DNA of 64,000 nucleotides from Bacteroidota bacterium (GTDB lineage Bacteria > Bacteroidota > Bacteroidia > B-17B0 > Aurantibacillaceae), in assembly GCA_963169355.1 (NCBI GenBank), contig CAUJCR010000002.1:124001-188000 (forward strand). The letters run 5' to 3'. A program made the position numbers and the translations under genes. A model generated the notes under the pieces. It ran no database searches and was not told where the DNA came from. It saw only the letters and a program-made list of their open reading frames with translations. Position 1 is the stretch's first letter; the number at the start of each line of letters is the position of its first letter. This document shows positions 54,872-63,535 of the stretch, piece by piece.

Positions 54872-56296
54872 CTAAAACGTAATAATCTTTATACCTATTG
54901 TGAACGGATATAATTCGGAGCCTTTATTCGTTTTAAATAAGGGCGTTAAAGCATAATCAGCATAAAGCGTAAAGTTGTGATAACCTATGCTAGCATGAGC
55001 ATTTACACGAAACGGATTTATATTATAATCATCTTTTCTAATAAATCTTAAAACATTGTTGTTTAATTCAACCACTTGGCGTGTGCGAGAACCTAAGCGA
55101 TATCCACCTATCACTCCAACAGCCACATGAAAAGCTTTCTTTGGATTGTTACTGGTGTTTACTTCTAATAATAGTGGCACATCTACAAAGGTTGTTTTAA
55201 ATCGGTTTTTCTTATAGCTATATGTGTTGGTGGTGTCTATCACGCCATAGGTATAACTACTATCGGCATTAAGTTTGGTTTTATTTGCAAATTCATACTG
55301 ACTCCATTCAAAACCAATACCAGTTACTAAATTCAAATAGTTTTTATAGATATGAAAATCTTTTTCAAATGGGTTTAATTTAAAATTGAGTGATTTTCCA
55401 TAGTTCAACTCCATATACTTTTGACCTGGAGGTAAATTCACACTGCCAAATCCAGTCCAGCCATTAATTCCCATTCCAAATCCAGCCCAGTGATGAAAGT
55501 TATCCTCTTTTGAATTTATTTTATCACTTTCTTCTTTATCCTTGCTAATTATCACATATTGTTTGTTCCTAAAATTAATGGTTGTAGAATCTTTCTTTTC
55601 TTGTTTTGCAGCTGCTTCTTCATCGGTAATTTTAGCAATTAATGAAGATGTAGAAGCCTCAGCGCTAACATCTTTTGGGTCGCCTTTAAATTTAATGGTG
55701 CTCGAACCTGTGGCATTAGCACTTATTTTTTCGGATGCAAATACTCTAGCATAAGATGCGCCAGATGCCTCAACAGAAGCAACTGGTGTATTTAGTTTAT
55801 ATGTTCTAAGAGATGAAGCGCCACTAATTGTGCTTTGTAACTTTTGTGCATCTCCTTGTAATACCGCGCTAGAAGCCCCGCTTAATAACACATCTACAAA
55901 TTGTGTTTTCACATCTGCATTTACACTACTGGCTCCTGAAGCATTTATAAAAATGGAATCAATAAGTAAGGTGTTTTTTGTAGTAAATTTTGACGCACCT
56001 GTTAATACCACTTCTTGCAAGTTATTCCCCATAACTGTTACTTTATAATCGTGTTTCAAAATGCCTTTTGCTTTAATAATTAAACTCTCTTGATCAAAAT
56101 CGGTAATAATGTTTTTTAACTCATCTTCGTTGGCCGACACAACAATTTTAAGTGTATCGCTTTGAATAAAGGTAACATGAGTTGCGCCAGATACCTCCAA
56201 TTTTTTAAAAGATTTAACCTCACGTATTTCTGTGGTTTGGGCCTTTACTAGTGAAAAAGCTATAAAGAATAAGGAAAGAATAAATGTGTGTTTCAT
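54872..56296 (-). CDS. DUF2807 (GIN-domain) protein fused to an outer-membrane barrel
   Basis: The 474-residue protein has a signal peptide (1-19). A DUF2807 right-handed beta-helix-like domain follows (about 22-220), with repeated L-(S/T)-G-A-S-(S/K) turns such as L-L-S-G-A-S-S-A-V and E-A-S-G-A-S-Y-A. A charged linker lies at about 225-265. The C-terminal 200 residues alternate in barrel fashion and end I-G-I-K-I-I-T-F, with terminal Phe. DUF2807 alone is common in Bacteroidota and its function is not known. The fusion would display the GIN domain beside an outer-membrane anchor. It is a single-gene unit. Confidence 0.8.
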   Translation of the reverse strand: MKHTFILSLFFIAFSLVKAQTTEIREVKSFKKLEVSGATHVTFIQSDTLKIVVSANEDELKNIITDFDQESLIIKAKGILKHDYKVTVMGNNLQEVVLTGASKFTTKNTLLIDSIFINASGASSVNADVKTQFVDVLLSGASSAVLQGDAQKLQSTISGASSLRTYKLNTPVASVEASGASYARVFASEKISANATGSSTIKFKGDPKDVSAEASTSSLIAKITDEEAAAKQEKKDSTTINFRNKQYVIISKDKEESDKINSKEDNFHHWAGFGMGINGWTGFGSVNLPPGQKYMELNYGKSLNFKLNPFEKDFHIYKNYLNLVTGIGFEWSQYEFANKTKLNADSSYTYGVIDTTNTYSYKKNRFKTTFVDVPLLLEVNTSNNPKKAFHVAVGVIGGYRLGSRTRQVVELNNNVLRFIRKDDYNINPFRVNAHASIGYHNFTLYADYALTPLFKTNKGSELYPFTIGIKIITF

Positions 56297-56381
56297 AAAA
56301 AGTAGTTTTAATTTATAATGCTGCTTTAAAATTTGTCGTAAGACGCTTATAAAAAAAGAAAAGTTACACTAACTCAAAAAA

Positions 56382-57698
56382 TTATTTTTGAGACTTAATC
56401 CAATCTGCCATATCGGTAATCAGTTTTTGCGAAACATTACCTTGTATTTGATACTCTTGTGGCCATGATTTTTCTTTACCGGGTAACAATAAGTGATTTA
56501 AGTCTGGGTACGACATAAATTTATTTTTGGGTTTATCTCCTAAGGCTTGTTTCCACAACTCAAAATCTTTCATAGTTACTTGATAATCTCTCTCGCCTTG
56601 TACTACTAACACAGGTTGTTTTAATTTTTTAGCCACTTCTACTTGATGATATTTATTAAGTGATTGCCAATAATAAGATGGTAAGCCAAGTGGCAACTCT
56701 TCTTTTTTAGAGTTCTTTAAAATTTTTGGTTGCTTTACTCGTGCTACTTGTTGTTGCAATGTATCTAACTCTTTAATATCATCATTACTTAAACTATCTT
56801 GCGAAGCTAAATATTTAACTTGTTCTAATATTAAATCTTCTAGTGGTCGGGCATTACCAGCCAGTAGCACAATACCTTTAACTTCTTTAGATTTTGAAGC
56901 AATTAACGGCGCACACATCGCTCCAAGGCTATGACCCGCAATAAATATAGGGGAGATTTTTAGATCTGGAAATGCACGAATGGTTTTTATAGCATTTAAA
57001 GCATCTTCTATTACTTCTTCAAAAAGTCCTACTTTTTCATAATTAGCGCTCAACTCTTTTCCGTAAACCAAGGTACGCTTATCATATCTAAAAGTAGCAA
57101 TACCCAAAGATGCTAAGCCAGTAGCTATATCTTTTAATGGTTTGTTAGGGCCAATGGTTTCATCTTTATCATTAGGTCCAGAGCCTGCTAACAAAAGTAC
57201 TACTGGTGGATTTTTTGTGTGATTTGGAATACATAAAGCACCAGGCAAAGACATGGTACCTGTTTTTACAGCCAATTTTGTTTCGTAAAATTTATGTGGT
57301 TGCACATAATCAGGGGCAGAATAAACTGTTTTATTTTTTGGTGGTGTAAAAAAGAAACCAATAATTTTACTTGGTGGATTATGATAAGCGAACTGTAAAT
57401 TAATTTTCATTTTTTCAAATGAACATAACACATATGTTAATAAAATGGAATCTTTTTCTTCGGTAGTGATGTCTGAAAACCCCTTGTACTCGCCCATATA
57501 TCGTGGCATGCTGCCCCACATTTGCTCTAACATGCCCGAGGAAATTTTGTTTGTTACCACCGTATCTAACATAGCATAACAACTGTCAAATTTCTGACGC
57601 TCTAACTTTTTAATGAACGTAACCGACAACTCTTCAGCTGTTTGTGCAGTTACAAACAGACTAAAAAAACAAGCTATGGTTATAAAAATGTTACGCAA
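56382..57698 (-). CDS. exported alpha/beta hydrolase with DUF3887-like N-terminal domain
   Basis: The 438-residue protein has a signal peptide (1-18) and a DUF3887-like helical/beta domain (about 20-105). An alpha/beta hydrolase domain follows, with nucleophile S257 in G-H-S257-L-G-A, an acid candidate in G-E-R-D-Y and the histidine in D-L-N-H-L. It is probably a periplasmic esterase or peptidase-like hydrolase of unknown substrate. The start is TTG and overlaps the end of the E2 gene by eight bases. No ATG exists before the signal peptide, and coupling to E2 translation supports TTG. Confidence 0.85.
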   Translation of the reverse strand: MRNIFITIACFFSLFVTAQTAEELSVTFIKKLERQKFDSCYAMLDTVVTNKISSGMLEQMWGSMPRYMGEYKGFSDITTEEKDSILLTYVLCSFEKMKINLQFAYHNPPSKIIGFFFTPPKNKTVYSAPDYVQPHKFYETKLAVKTGTMSLPGALCIPNHTKNPPVVLLLAGSGPNDKDETIGPNKPLKDIATGLASLGIATFRYDKRTLVYGKELSANYEKVGLFEEVIEDALNAIKTIRAFPDLKISPIFIAGHSLGAMCAPLIASKSKEVKGIVLLAGNARPLEDLILEQVKYLASQDSLSNDDIKELDTLQQQVARVKQPKILKNSKKEELPLGLPSYYWQSLNKYHQVEVAKKLKQPVLVVQGERDYQVTMKDFELWKQALGDKPKNKFMSYPDLNHLLLPGKEKSWPQEYQIQGNVSQKLITDMADWIKSQK

Positions 57699-59262
57699 GA
57701 ATAGTAACTGGGTTTTCTAAATAAGTGCGTAATGTTTGTAAGAAAGCAGCTCCTGTAGCGCCATCTACCGTACGATGATCGCAAGCTAAAGTTACTTTCA
57801 TAATATTACCTGGAACCACTTGGTTATTTTTTACCACCGGTACTTGACGAATTGCACCTACTGATAAGATACACGACTCTGGTGAATTAATAATAGATGT
57901 AAATGAATCAATACCAAACATACCTAAGTTAGAAACGGTAAATGTATTGCCTTCCCAATCGGCTGGTTGTAGCTTTTTATCTTTTGCACGTTTTCCTAAA
58001 TCTTTTACCTCAGCACTTATTTGTGATAAAGATTTTTGATCAGCAAAACGCACTACTGGCACTAAAAGACCATCTTCAACAGCAACAGCCACACCAATAT
58101 GAATGTGAGCATACTGACGAATCTTATCGCCCATCCAACTCGTGTTTACTTTTGGATGTTTGCGAAGTGCCGCAGCACAAGCTTTTATAACTAAGTCGTT
58201 AAACGACACTTTAGTATCTGGAATGGCATTAATAGCATTACGAGCCGTAATAGCATTGTCCATATCCACTTCTATTGTTAAATAAAAATGCGGTGCTCCA
58301 TTTTTGCTTTCTAATAAACGACGAGCAATGGTTTTACGCATTTGAGAAACTGGCGTATCTTCAAAACTCTCGGCACCTGGTATAAACGTGTGTACCGATT
58401 TTGCAGAAGAAGAAGCGTGCTGTGGTTTATAATTTTCAATATCAATTTTAGTTACTCTGCCATTATCGCCTGTTCCTGTAACCAATGAAATATCAATCCC
58501 TTTTTCTTTAGCTAAAGCTTTAGCTAAAGGCGATGCTTTTATTCTAGCATCTGTAGAAGCTGATTGTTTAGGTGTAGAAACCGTAACCACTGGCGTAGCA
58601 GATGCAGTAGCCGTTGGTGTAGATGTTGTTGCCACCGAAGCACTTGAATTAGCAATGGCTAAGATAGCATTTACATCTTCGCCTCCTTTTCCTAAAATAG
58701 CTAAGATGCCATCAACAGGAGCTGATGCTTTTTCTTGTACGCCAATATAAATTAATACGCCATCTTGAAACGATTCAAATTCCATGGTGGCTTTATCGGT
58801 AGCAATATCTGCCAATAACTCACCGCTCTTTACTTTATCGCCCACTTTTTTATGCCATTTTTCTACCACGCCATCTGTCATCGTATCACTTAACTTAGGC
58901 ATACGCACAATTTCTACACCAGCAGGAATTGTACCTGTAGCTGTATTGGTTGGTTGTGGTGCTGATGTAGTTGCTTCTGCTTTAGCAGGAGCCGATGAAT
59001 TTAGTAAAGCCGAAATATCTTCGCCTTCTTTTCCTAGTATAGCCAATATTGCTTCTACTGGTGCTGCTTGTTTTTCTTGTACACCAATATGTAACAGCAC
59101 ACCATCTTGAAACGATTCAAATTCCATAGTTGCTTTATCGGTTTCAATATCAGCTAATAACTCGCCACTCTTCACTTTATCGCCAATTTTTTTGTGCCAT
59201 TTAGCTACCACACCTTCTGTCATGGTATCGCTTAGTTTGGGCATTCTTACAATTTCAGCCAT
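57691..59262 (-). CDS. pdhC: pyruvate dehydrogenase E2, dihydrolipoamide acetyltransferase with two lipoyl domains
   Basis: E2 moves the acetyl group from lipoamide to CoA. The 523-residue protein has two nearly identical lipoyl domains (about 1-88 and 116-203, lipoyl lysines K43 and K157 in D-K-A-T-M-E), an Ala/Thr/Pro-rich linker and a peripheral subunit-binding domain (about 241-278). A catalytic domain follows, ending with D-H496-R-T-V-D500-G. Substrate type (pyruvate) is inferred from the neighbouring E1-alpha gene, 81 bases upstream on the same strand. The E1-beta gene is not in the window. Confidence 0.95.
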   Translation of the reverse strand: MAEIVRMPKLSDTMTEGVVAKWHKKIGDKVKSGELLADIETDKATMEFESFQDGVLLHIGVQEKQAAPVEAILAILGKEGEDISALLNSSAPAKAEATTSAPQPTNTATGTIPAGVEIVRMPKLSDTMTDGVVEKWHKKVGDKVKSGELLADIATDKATMEFESFQDGVLIYIGVQEKASAPVDGILAILGKGGEDVNAILAIANSSASVATTSTPTATASATPVVTVSTPKQSASTDARIKASPLAKALAKEKGIDISLVTGTGDNGRVTKIDIENYKPQHASSSAKSVHTFIPGAESFEDTPVSQMRKTIARRLLESKNGAPHFYLTIEVDMDNAITARNAINAIPDTKVSFNDLVIKACAAALRKHPKVNTSWMGDKIRQYAHIHIGVAVAVEDGLLVPVVRFADQKSLSQISAEVKDLGKRAKDKKLQPADWEGNTFTVSNLGMFGIDSFTSIINSPESCILSVGAIRQVPVVKNNQVVPGNIMKVTLACDHRTVDGATGAAFLQTLRTYLENPVTILA

Positions 59263-59343
59263 GTGCTTTTAATATTTAAGATTATAAGTTCGTTGTGTTT
59301 TGATACGAAAAAAATCTGAGTTGTTTAGTTCTAATTTTATTAC

Positions 59344-60357
59344 TTATTCAATTATAAACGGATAATTAGGTTCTGCGTACACATCTTTATACAATTCACT
59401 TGCATCAGGATACGGGCTTTCTTCGGCAAATTGAATTGATTCATCAACTAAGGCTTTTACGCGAGCTTCGGTTTCTTCAATTCCTTTTTCATCTATCCAT
59501 TTATTATCAAGTAAAGTTTTTAATACCTTATCAATTGGGTCGTGATTTGTTTGGTAATCCTTCACTTCGTCTTTAGTACGATAGGTTTGTGCATCACTCA
59601 TCGAGTGTCCCTTGTAACGATATGTTTTCATTTCTAATAATGTAGGACCATCGCCACGACGTGCTCTTGCCACAGCCTCTTCAATGGCTTCATGGACAGC
59701 CTCTACATTTAACCCATCTACGGGTTTTGATGGCATATCATACGATAATCCAATTTTCCATAAGTCGTGTACATTACTAGTTCTCACTACTGAGGTTCCC
59801 ATGGCGTACATATTATTTTCGATAATATACACCACTGGTAATTTCCAATTCATAGCCATATTAAATGCTTCGTGCAATGCACCTTGGCGCACAGCACCAT
59901 CGCCCATCGAACAAATACATACATTATCGGTTCCTAAATATTTTTCGGCAAAGGCAATTCCTGCACCCAATGGTATTTGACCACCAACAATGCCGTGCCC
60001 TCCCATAAAATTATGTTCTTTACTAAAAATATGCATTGAGCCACCCTTACCTTTGCTACATCCCGTAATCTTTGCATACATTTCTGCCATCACGTACTTA
60101 GGATGCAATCCTAATCCAATGGGATGTGCGTGATCGCGATAAGCTGTTATATGTTTGTCATCTTTTTTAGTAGCACTCACCGTACCCGCTACAATAGCTT
60201 CTTGCCCATTGTATAAGTGACAAAATCCTTTAATTTTTTGTTGAACATAAACCTGTCCGGTTTTTTCTTCGAAACGACGCATCAACAACATTGATTCGTA
60301 CCATTTTAAGTATTGTTCTTTAGAGAACTTACTCTTTTTTTCTGCTGTTTTAGCCAT
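59344..60357 (-). CDS. pdhA: pyruvate dehydrogenase E1 component, alpha subunit
   Basis: With thiamine diphosphate and the beta subunit it decarboxylates pyruvate and acetylates E2. The 337 residues show the thiamine-diphosphate motif G152-D-G154 ending N181-N182, H-I-V-G-G-Q-I-P-L-G-like core sequence and the regulatory-loop region Y-K-G-H-S-M-S-D. The gene has its own promoter and precedes the E2 gene; no beta subunit lies between them or nearby. Confidence 0.95.
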   Translation of the reverse strand: MAKTAEKKSKFSKEQYLKWYESMLLMRRFEEKTGQVYVQQKIKGFCHLYNGQEAIVAGTVSATKKDDKHITAYRDHAHPIGLGLHPKYVMAEMYAKITGCSKGKGGSMHIFSKEHNFMGGHGIVGGQIPLGAGIAFAEKYLGTDNVCICSMGDGAVRQGALHEAFNMAMNWKLPVVYIIENNMYAMGTSVVRTSNVHDLWKIGLSYDMPSKPVDGLNVEAVHEAIEEAVARARRGDGPTLLEMKTYRYKGHSMSDAQTYRTKDEVKDYQTNHDPIDKVLKTLLDNKWIDEKGIEETEARVKALVDESIQFAEESPYPDASELYKDVYAEPNYPFIIE

Positions 60358-60380
60358 ATTACATTGGATTTAACAAAGTA

Positions 60381-60409
60381 CAAAAGTAACAAAATTTAAT
60401 CAATACAAA
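60381..60409 (-). promoter_or_regulatory. promoter of pdhA
   Basis: Minus strand: TTTG (60406-60409), 17 bases, TACTTTTG (60381-60388). Both elements match the Bacteroidota consensus; the leader is about 20 bases. Confidence 0.5.
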
Positions 60410-60428
60410 AATACTGAAAATCAAGAGC

Positions 60429-60926
60429 TTACAAATACTTTTGATTAAACATAAGCGGCAACATACTTTCTATACTTTTGGCAATATATATTTTTCCCTT
60501 TTCGCCCGACATAATGATGCGAATAGGTTTCTTGCTTTTTGTTTCGTATTCCGCTATTGCTTGTCGGCATGAGCCGCAAGGCGCTAATGGTTCGGCAATA
60601 ACTGATTTTTTTGATTTCACAGAAATAGCAATAGCCACTACTTTAGCTTTTGGAAATTGAGATGCTGCATAAAATAAGGCCACACGCTCGGCGCACAAGC
60701 CACTTGGGTAAGCGGCATTTTCTTGATTATTGCCTGTAACTATTTTTCCATTATCTAATAGTACAGCAGCTCCAACATTAAAATTGGAGTAAGGCGCATA
60801 AGCATCTTTAACCGATTTTTTAGATTGTGCTAATAATTCTGCATCTATTTTTAGTAATTCTTTTTCGGAGGCATAAACTTCAAATTCGGTAAGAATTGAA
60901 AGCGTTTGAGTTTTTACTTTAGACAT
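60429..60926 (-). CDS. cdd: cytidine deaminase
   Basis: Cytidine deaminase converts cytidine and deoxycytidine to uridine and deoxyuridine in pyrimidine salvage. The 165 residues show F-N-V-G-A-A-V, the zinc site C78-A-E80 (E80 is the proton shuttle) and P-C117-G-S-C120-R-Q, typical of the small homotetrameric class. The N-terminus is longer than usual by about 30 residues. It is divergent from the dehydratase-ABC unit and on the same strand as pdhA. Confidence 0.95.
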   Translation of the reverse strand: MSKVKTQTLSILTEFEVYASEKELLKIDAELLAQSKKSVKDAYAPYSNFNVGAAVLLDNGKIVTGNNQENAAYPSGLCAERVALFYAASQFPKAKVVAIAISVKSKKSVIAEPLAPCGSCRQAIAEYETKSKKPIRIIMSGEKGKIYIAKSIESMLPLMFNQKYL

Positions 60927-61062
60927 AAACCGTACAAGTTAAAAACAGAAAGATAAGAAAGAAAAGCTAGTATTTCAATTTAATATTAAAAAAGTTTATC
61001 CCCTTACAATTTTGTCTAAGCCAGTTATTAATTCTATTTTAGAGGTTTTAAATCCATATATC

Positions 61063-61500
61063 ATGACGCCTAACGAGCCTATTGTATTGCCTAAAGATAT
61101 TTTAAATTATATTCCACAACGCCCTCCCATTGTATTAATTAGCAAGATATATAAATGCGATACAGAATCTATTATCACAGGTTTTGATATTACCGAAGAA
61201 CATATTTTTACAAAAAACAAGGCATTAACCGAATCAGGCATCATTGAAAACATGGCTCAAACCGCCGCTGCTATGGCAGGTTTTGAAGCAGTGGTAAATA
61301 AATCTGAACCCAGAGTAGGATTTATTGCTAATATAAAAAACTTGGAGATAACGCACTTACCTAGCATTAATAATGAAATTATTACCGAGGTTAAAACTAA
61401 AACTCAGGTAATGAATGTGTCAATCATCGAAGCTAAATCGTATTGCAATCAAACTCTTGTTGCTTCGTGCGAAATGAAAATATTTTTACAAGAAAACTAA
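61063..61500 (+). CDS. ApeP/FabZ-like 3-hydroxyacyl-ACP dehydratase (hotdog fold)
   Basis: The 145-residue protein has I-P-Q-R-P-P-I-V-L-I near its start, E-S-G-I-I-E-N-M-A-Q-T-A-A-A in the middle and a strand-rich second half. This is the pattern of small hotdog dehydratases used for aryl polyene or related lipid-like products. The FabZ H-F-P-G motif is not present, so housekeeping FabZ is excluded. I chose the ATG at 61063 because homologues begin a few residues before I-P-Q-R-P-P; a TTG at 61012 would add 17 residues in frame. Four bases separate it from the ABC ATPase gene. Confidence 0.78.
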   Translation: MTPNEPIVLPKDILNYIPQRPPIVLISKIYKCDTESIITGFDITEEHIFTKNKALTESGIIENMAQTAAAMAGFEAVVNKSEPRVGFIANIKNLEITHLPSINNEIITEVKTKTQVMNVSIIEAKSYCNQTLVASCEMKIFLQEN

Positions 61501-61504
61501 ACGT

Positions 61505-62251
61505 ATGTCGGCTTTAGTTGAAATACAACATGTAACTAAAACATACAAAAACGCTTTAAAGCCTTCGATAGATAATTTGTCGTTTCAAATTAATACTGGA
61601 ACTATCTTTGGATTACTTGGTCCAAACGGTGCAGGAAAAACAACACTAATTAGTATGTTATGCGGATTATTTCCACCAAATAGCGGGCAAATAACCATTA
61701 ATGGATTTACGCATCAAACAAACAGTAAAGCTTGCAAACAAATAATAGGTGTTGTGCCACAAGAAATTGCTTTATATCCAACGCTTACGGCTTGGGAGAA
61801 TTTAATTTTTTTAGGCAACATGTATGGATTAAATCGTTCGGTATTAATTGAAAGAATAAAGACATACTTACACATTTTTGGGTTAGAAGAAAATGCTCAC
61901 CAAAAAATTTCAACTTTTTCGGGTGGCATGAAACGACGTGTGAATTTAATTGCTGGTATTCTCCATCAACCACAATTACTTATTTTAGATGAGCCTACCG
62001 TGGGAGTTGATATTCAATCTAAAAACGCCATTATTACTCAACTTAAAACACTTAATAAAGAAAATGGCACAACTATTTTATACACGTCGCACCATTTAGA
62101 TGAAGCCGAAGATTTTTGTTCTCATATAGCTATTATAGATGAGGGTAAATTAATCACACAAGGTCATACTCAAGATTTAATTAAAACACATCAATGCCAA
62201 AACATAGAAGATGTGTATTTGAAAATAACAGGTAATAAGTTCAGAGATTAA
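61505..62251 (+). CDS. ABC transporter ATP-binding protein (ABC-2 type exporter)
   Basis: The 248-residue ATPase has Walker A G39-P-N-G-A-G-K-T-T47, Q-loop P-Q-E, signature F-S-G-G-M-K-R-R near 138-145 and Walker B L-L-I-L-D-E-P-T-V-G. It belongs to the CcmA/DrrA-like class that pairs with ABC-2 permeases. The permease gene follows after two bases. The exported substrate may be linked to the dehydratase product (inference). Confidence 0.93.
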   Translation: MSALVEIQHVTKTYKNALKPSIDNLSFQINTGTIFGLLGPNGAGKTTLISMLCGLFPPNSGQITINGFTHQTNSKACKQIIGVVPQEIALYPTLTAWENLIFLGNMYGLNRSVLIERIKTYLHIFGLEENAHQKISTFSGGMKRRVNLIAGILHQPQLLILDEPTVGVDIQSKNAIITQLKTLNKENGTTILYTSHHLDEAEDFCSHIAIIDEGKLITQGHTQDLIKTHQCQNIEDVYLKITGNKFRD

Positions 62252-62253
62252 AC

Positions 62254-63528
62254 ATGAAATTACTTTACAGCATTTATAAAGAATACAAGGTGCTTATCCG
62301 TGATAAAGCAGGATTAGCCATTTTATTTTTGATGCCTGTGGTTTTAATTTTAGTGATGACTTTGATTCAGGATTCAACTTTCAAATCTGTAAACGAATCA
62401 TCTGTCCCTGTACTTGTAGTGGATAACGACCAAGATTCATTATCATTAAAACTAAAACGCTACTTACAACAATCTCATTTTTTTAAATTAACCGATACAG
62501 TTTTAAGTTATCAAGATGCGAAACAAGAAATTGTGAAGGGACATTATTTAATTGGAATTATTATTCCAACACATACAAGCAAACAACTTAAAGAACAATC
62601 ATCAGAAAAAATTAGTAAACTACTTAGTAGTTTTAGTGGCGACACTACTTTAAATCCAACTGTAACCACGTCTAAATCTATTCCGCTTCAATTATTATTT
62701 GATCCTATTACAAAACAATCTTTTAAAACAACTATCACAAATAGCATTGAACGTATTATATCACAAATAGAATTAGAAGCCATGATGAGCGCCCTTCATA
62801 AAAACATGCTTGATATTTATCCTGATGCTAAACCTGCGCCTATCTCTAATCAATCCATTATTAGTATTAAAGAAGAATATGCCGCTCGTAATAACCATTC
62901 TATAATTCCAAATTCGGTACAACATAATGTGCCGGCTTGGACACTGTTTGCTATGTTTTTTATTTGCATTCCGCTAGCTAGTAATATTATTAAAGAACGA
63001 AACGATGGAAGCGCTTTTAGATTAATGACCATGCCTAACTCTTATTTTATTGTTATGCTTGGAAAAGTTACAACGTACTTAATAGTTAGTTTAATTCAGT
63101 TTTTCCTTATCCTCTCCATTGGTGTTTACATTTTACCTTTACTTGGTATTCCTGCGCTTAATATTGGTAATGAGTTGCCATTACTTATATTAGTGGCACT
63201 ATCTGCAGGTATAGCGGCTGTAGGATTTGGCTTATTAGTAGGCACTGTTGCCACCACACACGATCAAGCATCTTTATTTGGAGCTATTATGGTTATTATT
63301 TTTGCGGCTATTGGCGGTGTTTGGGTTCCAACATTTGTAATGCCTCACTTTATGAAATTAATATCGGTGTTTTCTCCTATGAACTGGGGGTTAGAGTCTT
63401 TTTATGCCGTATTTGTACGCAATTCAACACTTCAAGATATTTATGTTGAGCTCATAAAGCTGTGGGTGTTTTGCGCTATTACAATGGTTAGCGCGTTCTT
63501 GTATCAATCCTACAAGAAAAACCAATAA
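62254..63528 (+). CDS. ABC-2 type exporter permease
   Basis: The 424-residue protein has an N-terminal helix (about 20-42), a large extracytoplasmic domain (about 45-225) and five further helices in the C-terminal half. It contains P-L-A-S-N-I-I-K-E-R-N-D-G-S-A-F, the usual turn after the second helix of ABC-2 permeases. It ends seven bases before the convergent lepA stop, with no visible terminator in between. Confidence 0.9.
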   Translation: MKLLYSIYKEYKVLIRDKAGLAILFLMPVVLILVMTLIQDSTFKSVNESSVPVLVVDNDQDSLSLKLKRYLQQSHFFKLTDTVLSYQDAKQEIVKGHYLIGIIIPTHTSKQLKEQSSEKISKLLSSFSGDTTLNPTVTTSKSIPLQLLFDPITKQSFKTTITNSIERIISQIELEAMMSALHKNMLDIYPDAKPAPISNQSIISIKEEYAARNNHSIIPNSVQHNVPAWTLFAMFFICIPLASNIIKERNDGSAFRLMTMPNSYFIVMLGKVTTYLIVSLIQFFLILSIGVYILPLLGIPALNIGNELPLLILVALSAGIAAVGFGLLVGTVATTHDQASLFGAIMVIIFAAIGGVWVPTFVMPHFMKLISVFSPMNWGLESFYAVFVRNSTLQDIYVELIKLWVFCAITMVSAFLYQSYKKNQ

Positions 63529-63535
63529 ATACAAT

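Noticed and set aside
61012-61062. TTG start 17 codons before the chosen ATG of the dehydratase
   Set aside because: The frame is open, but family members begin near the ATG; kept only as an alternative.
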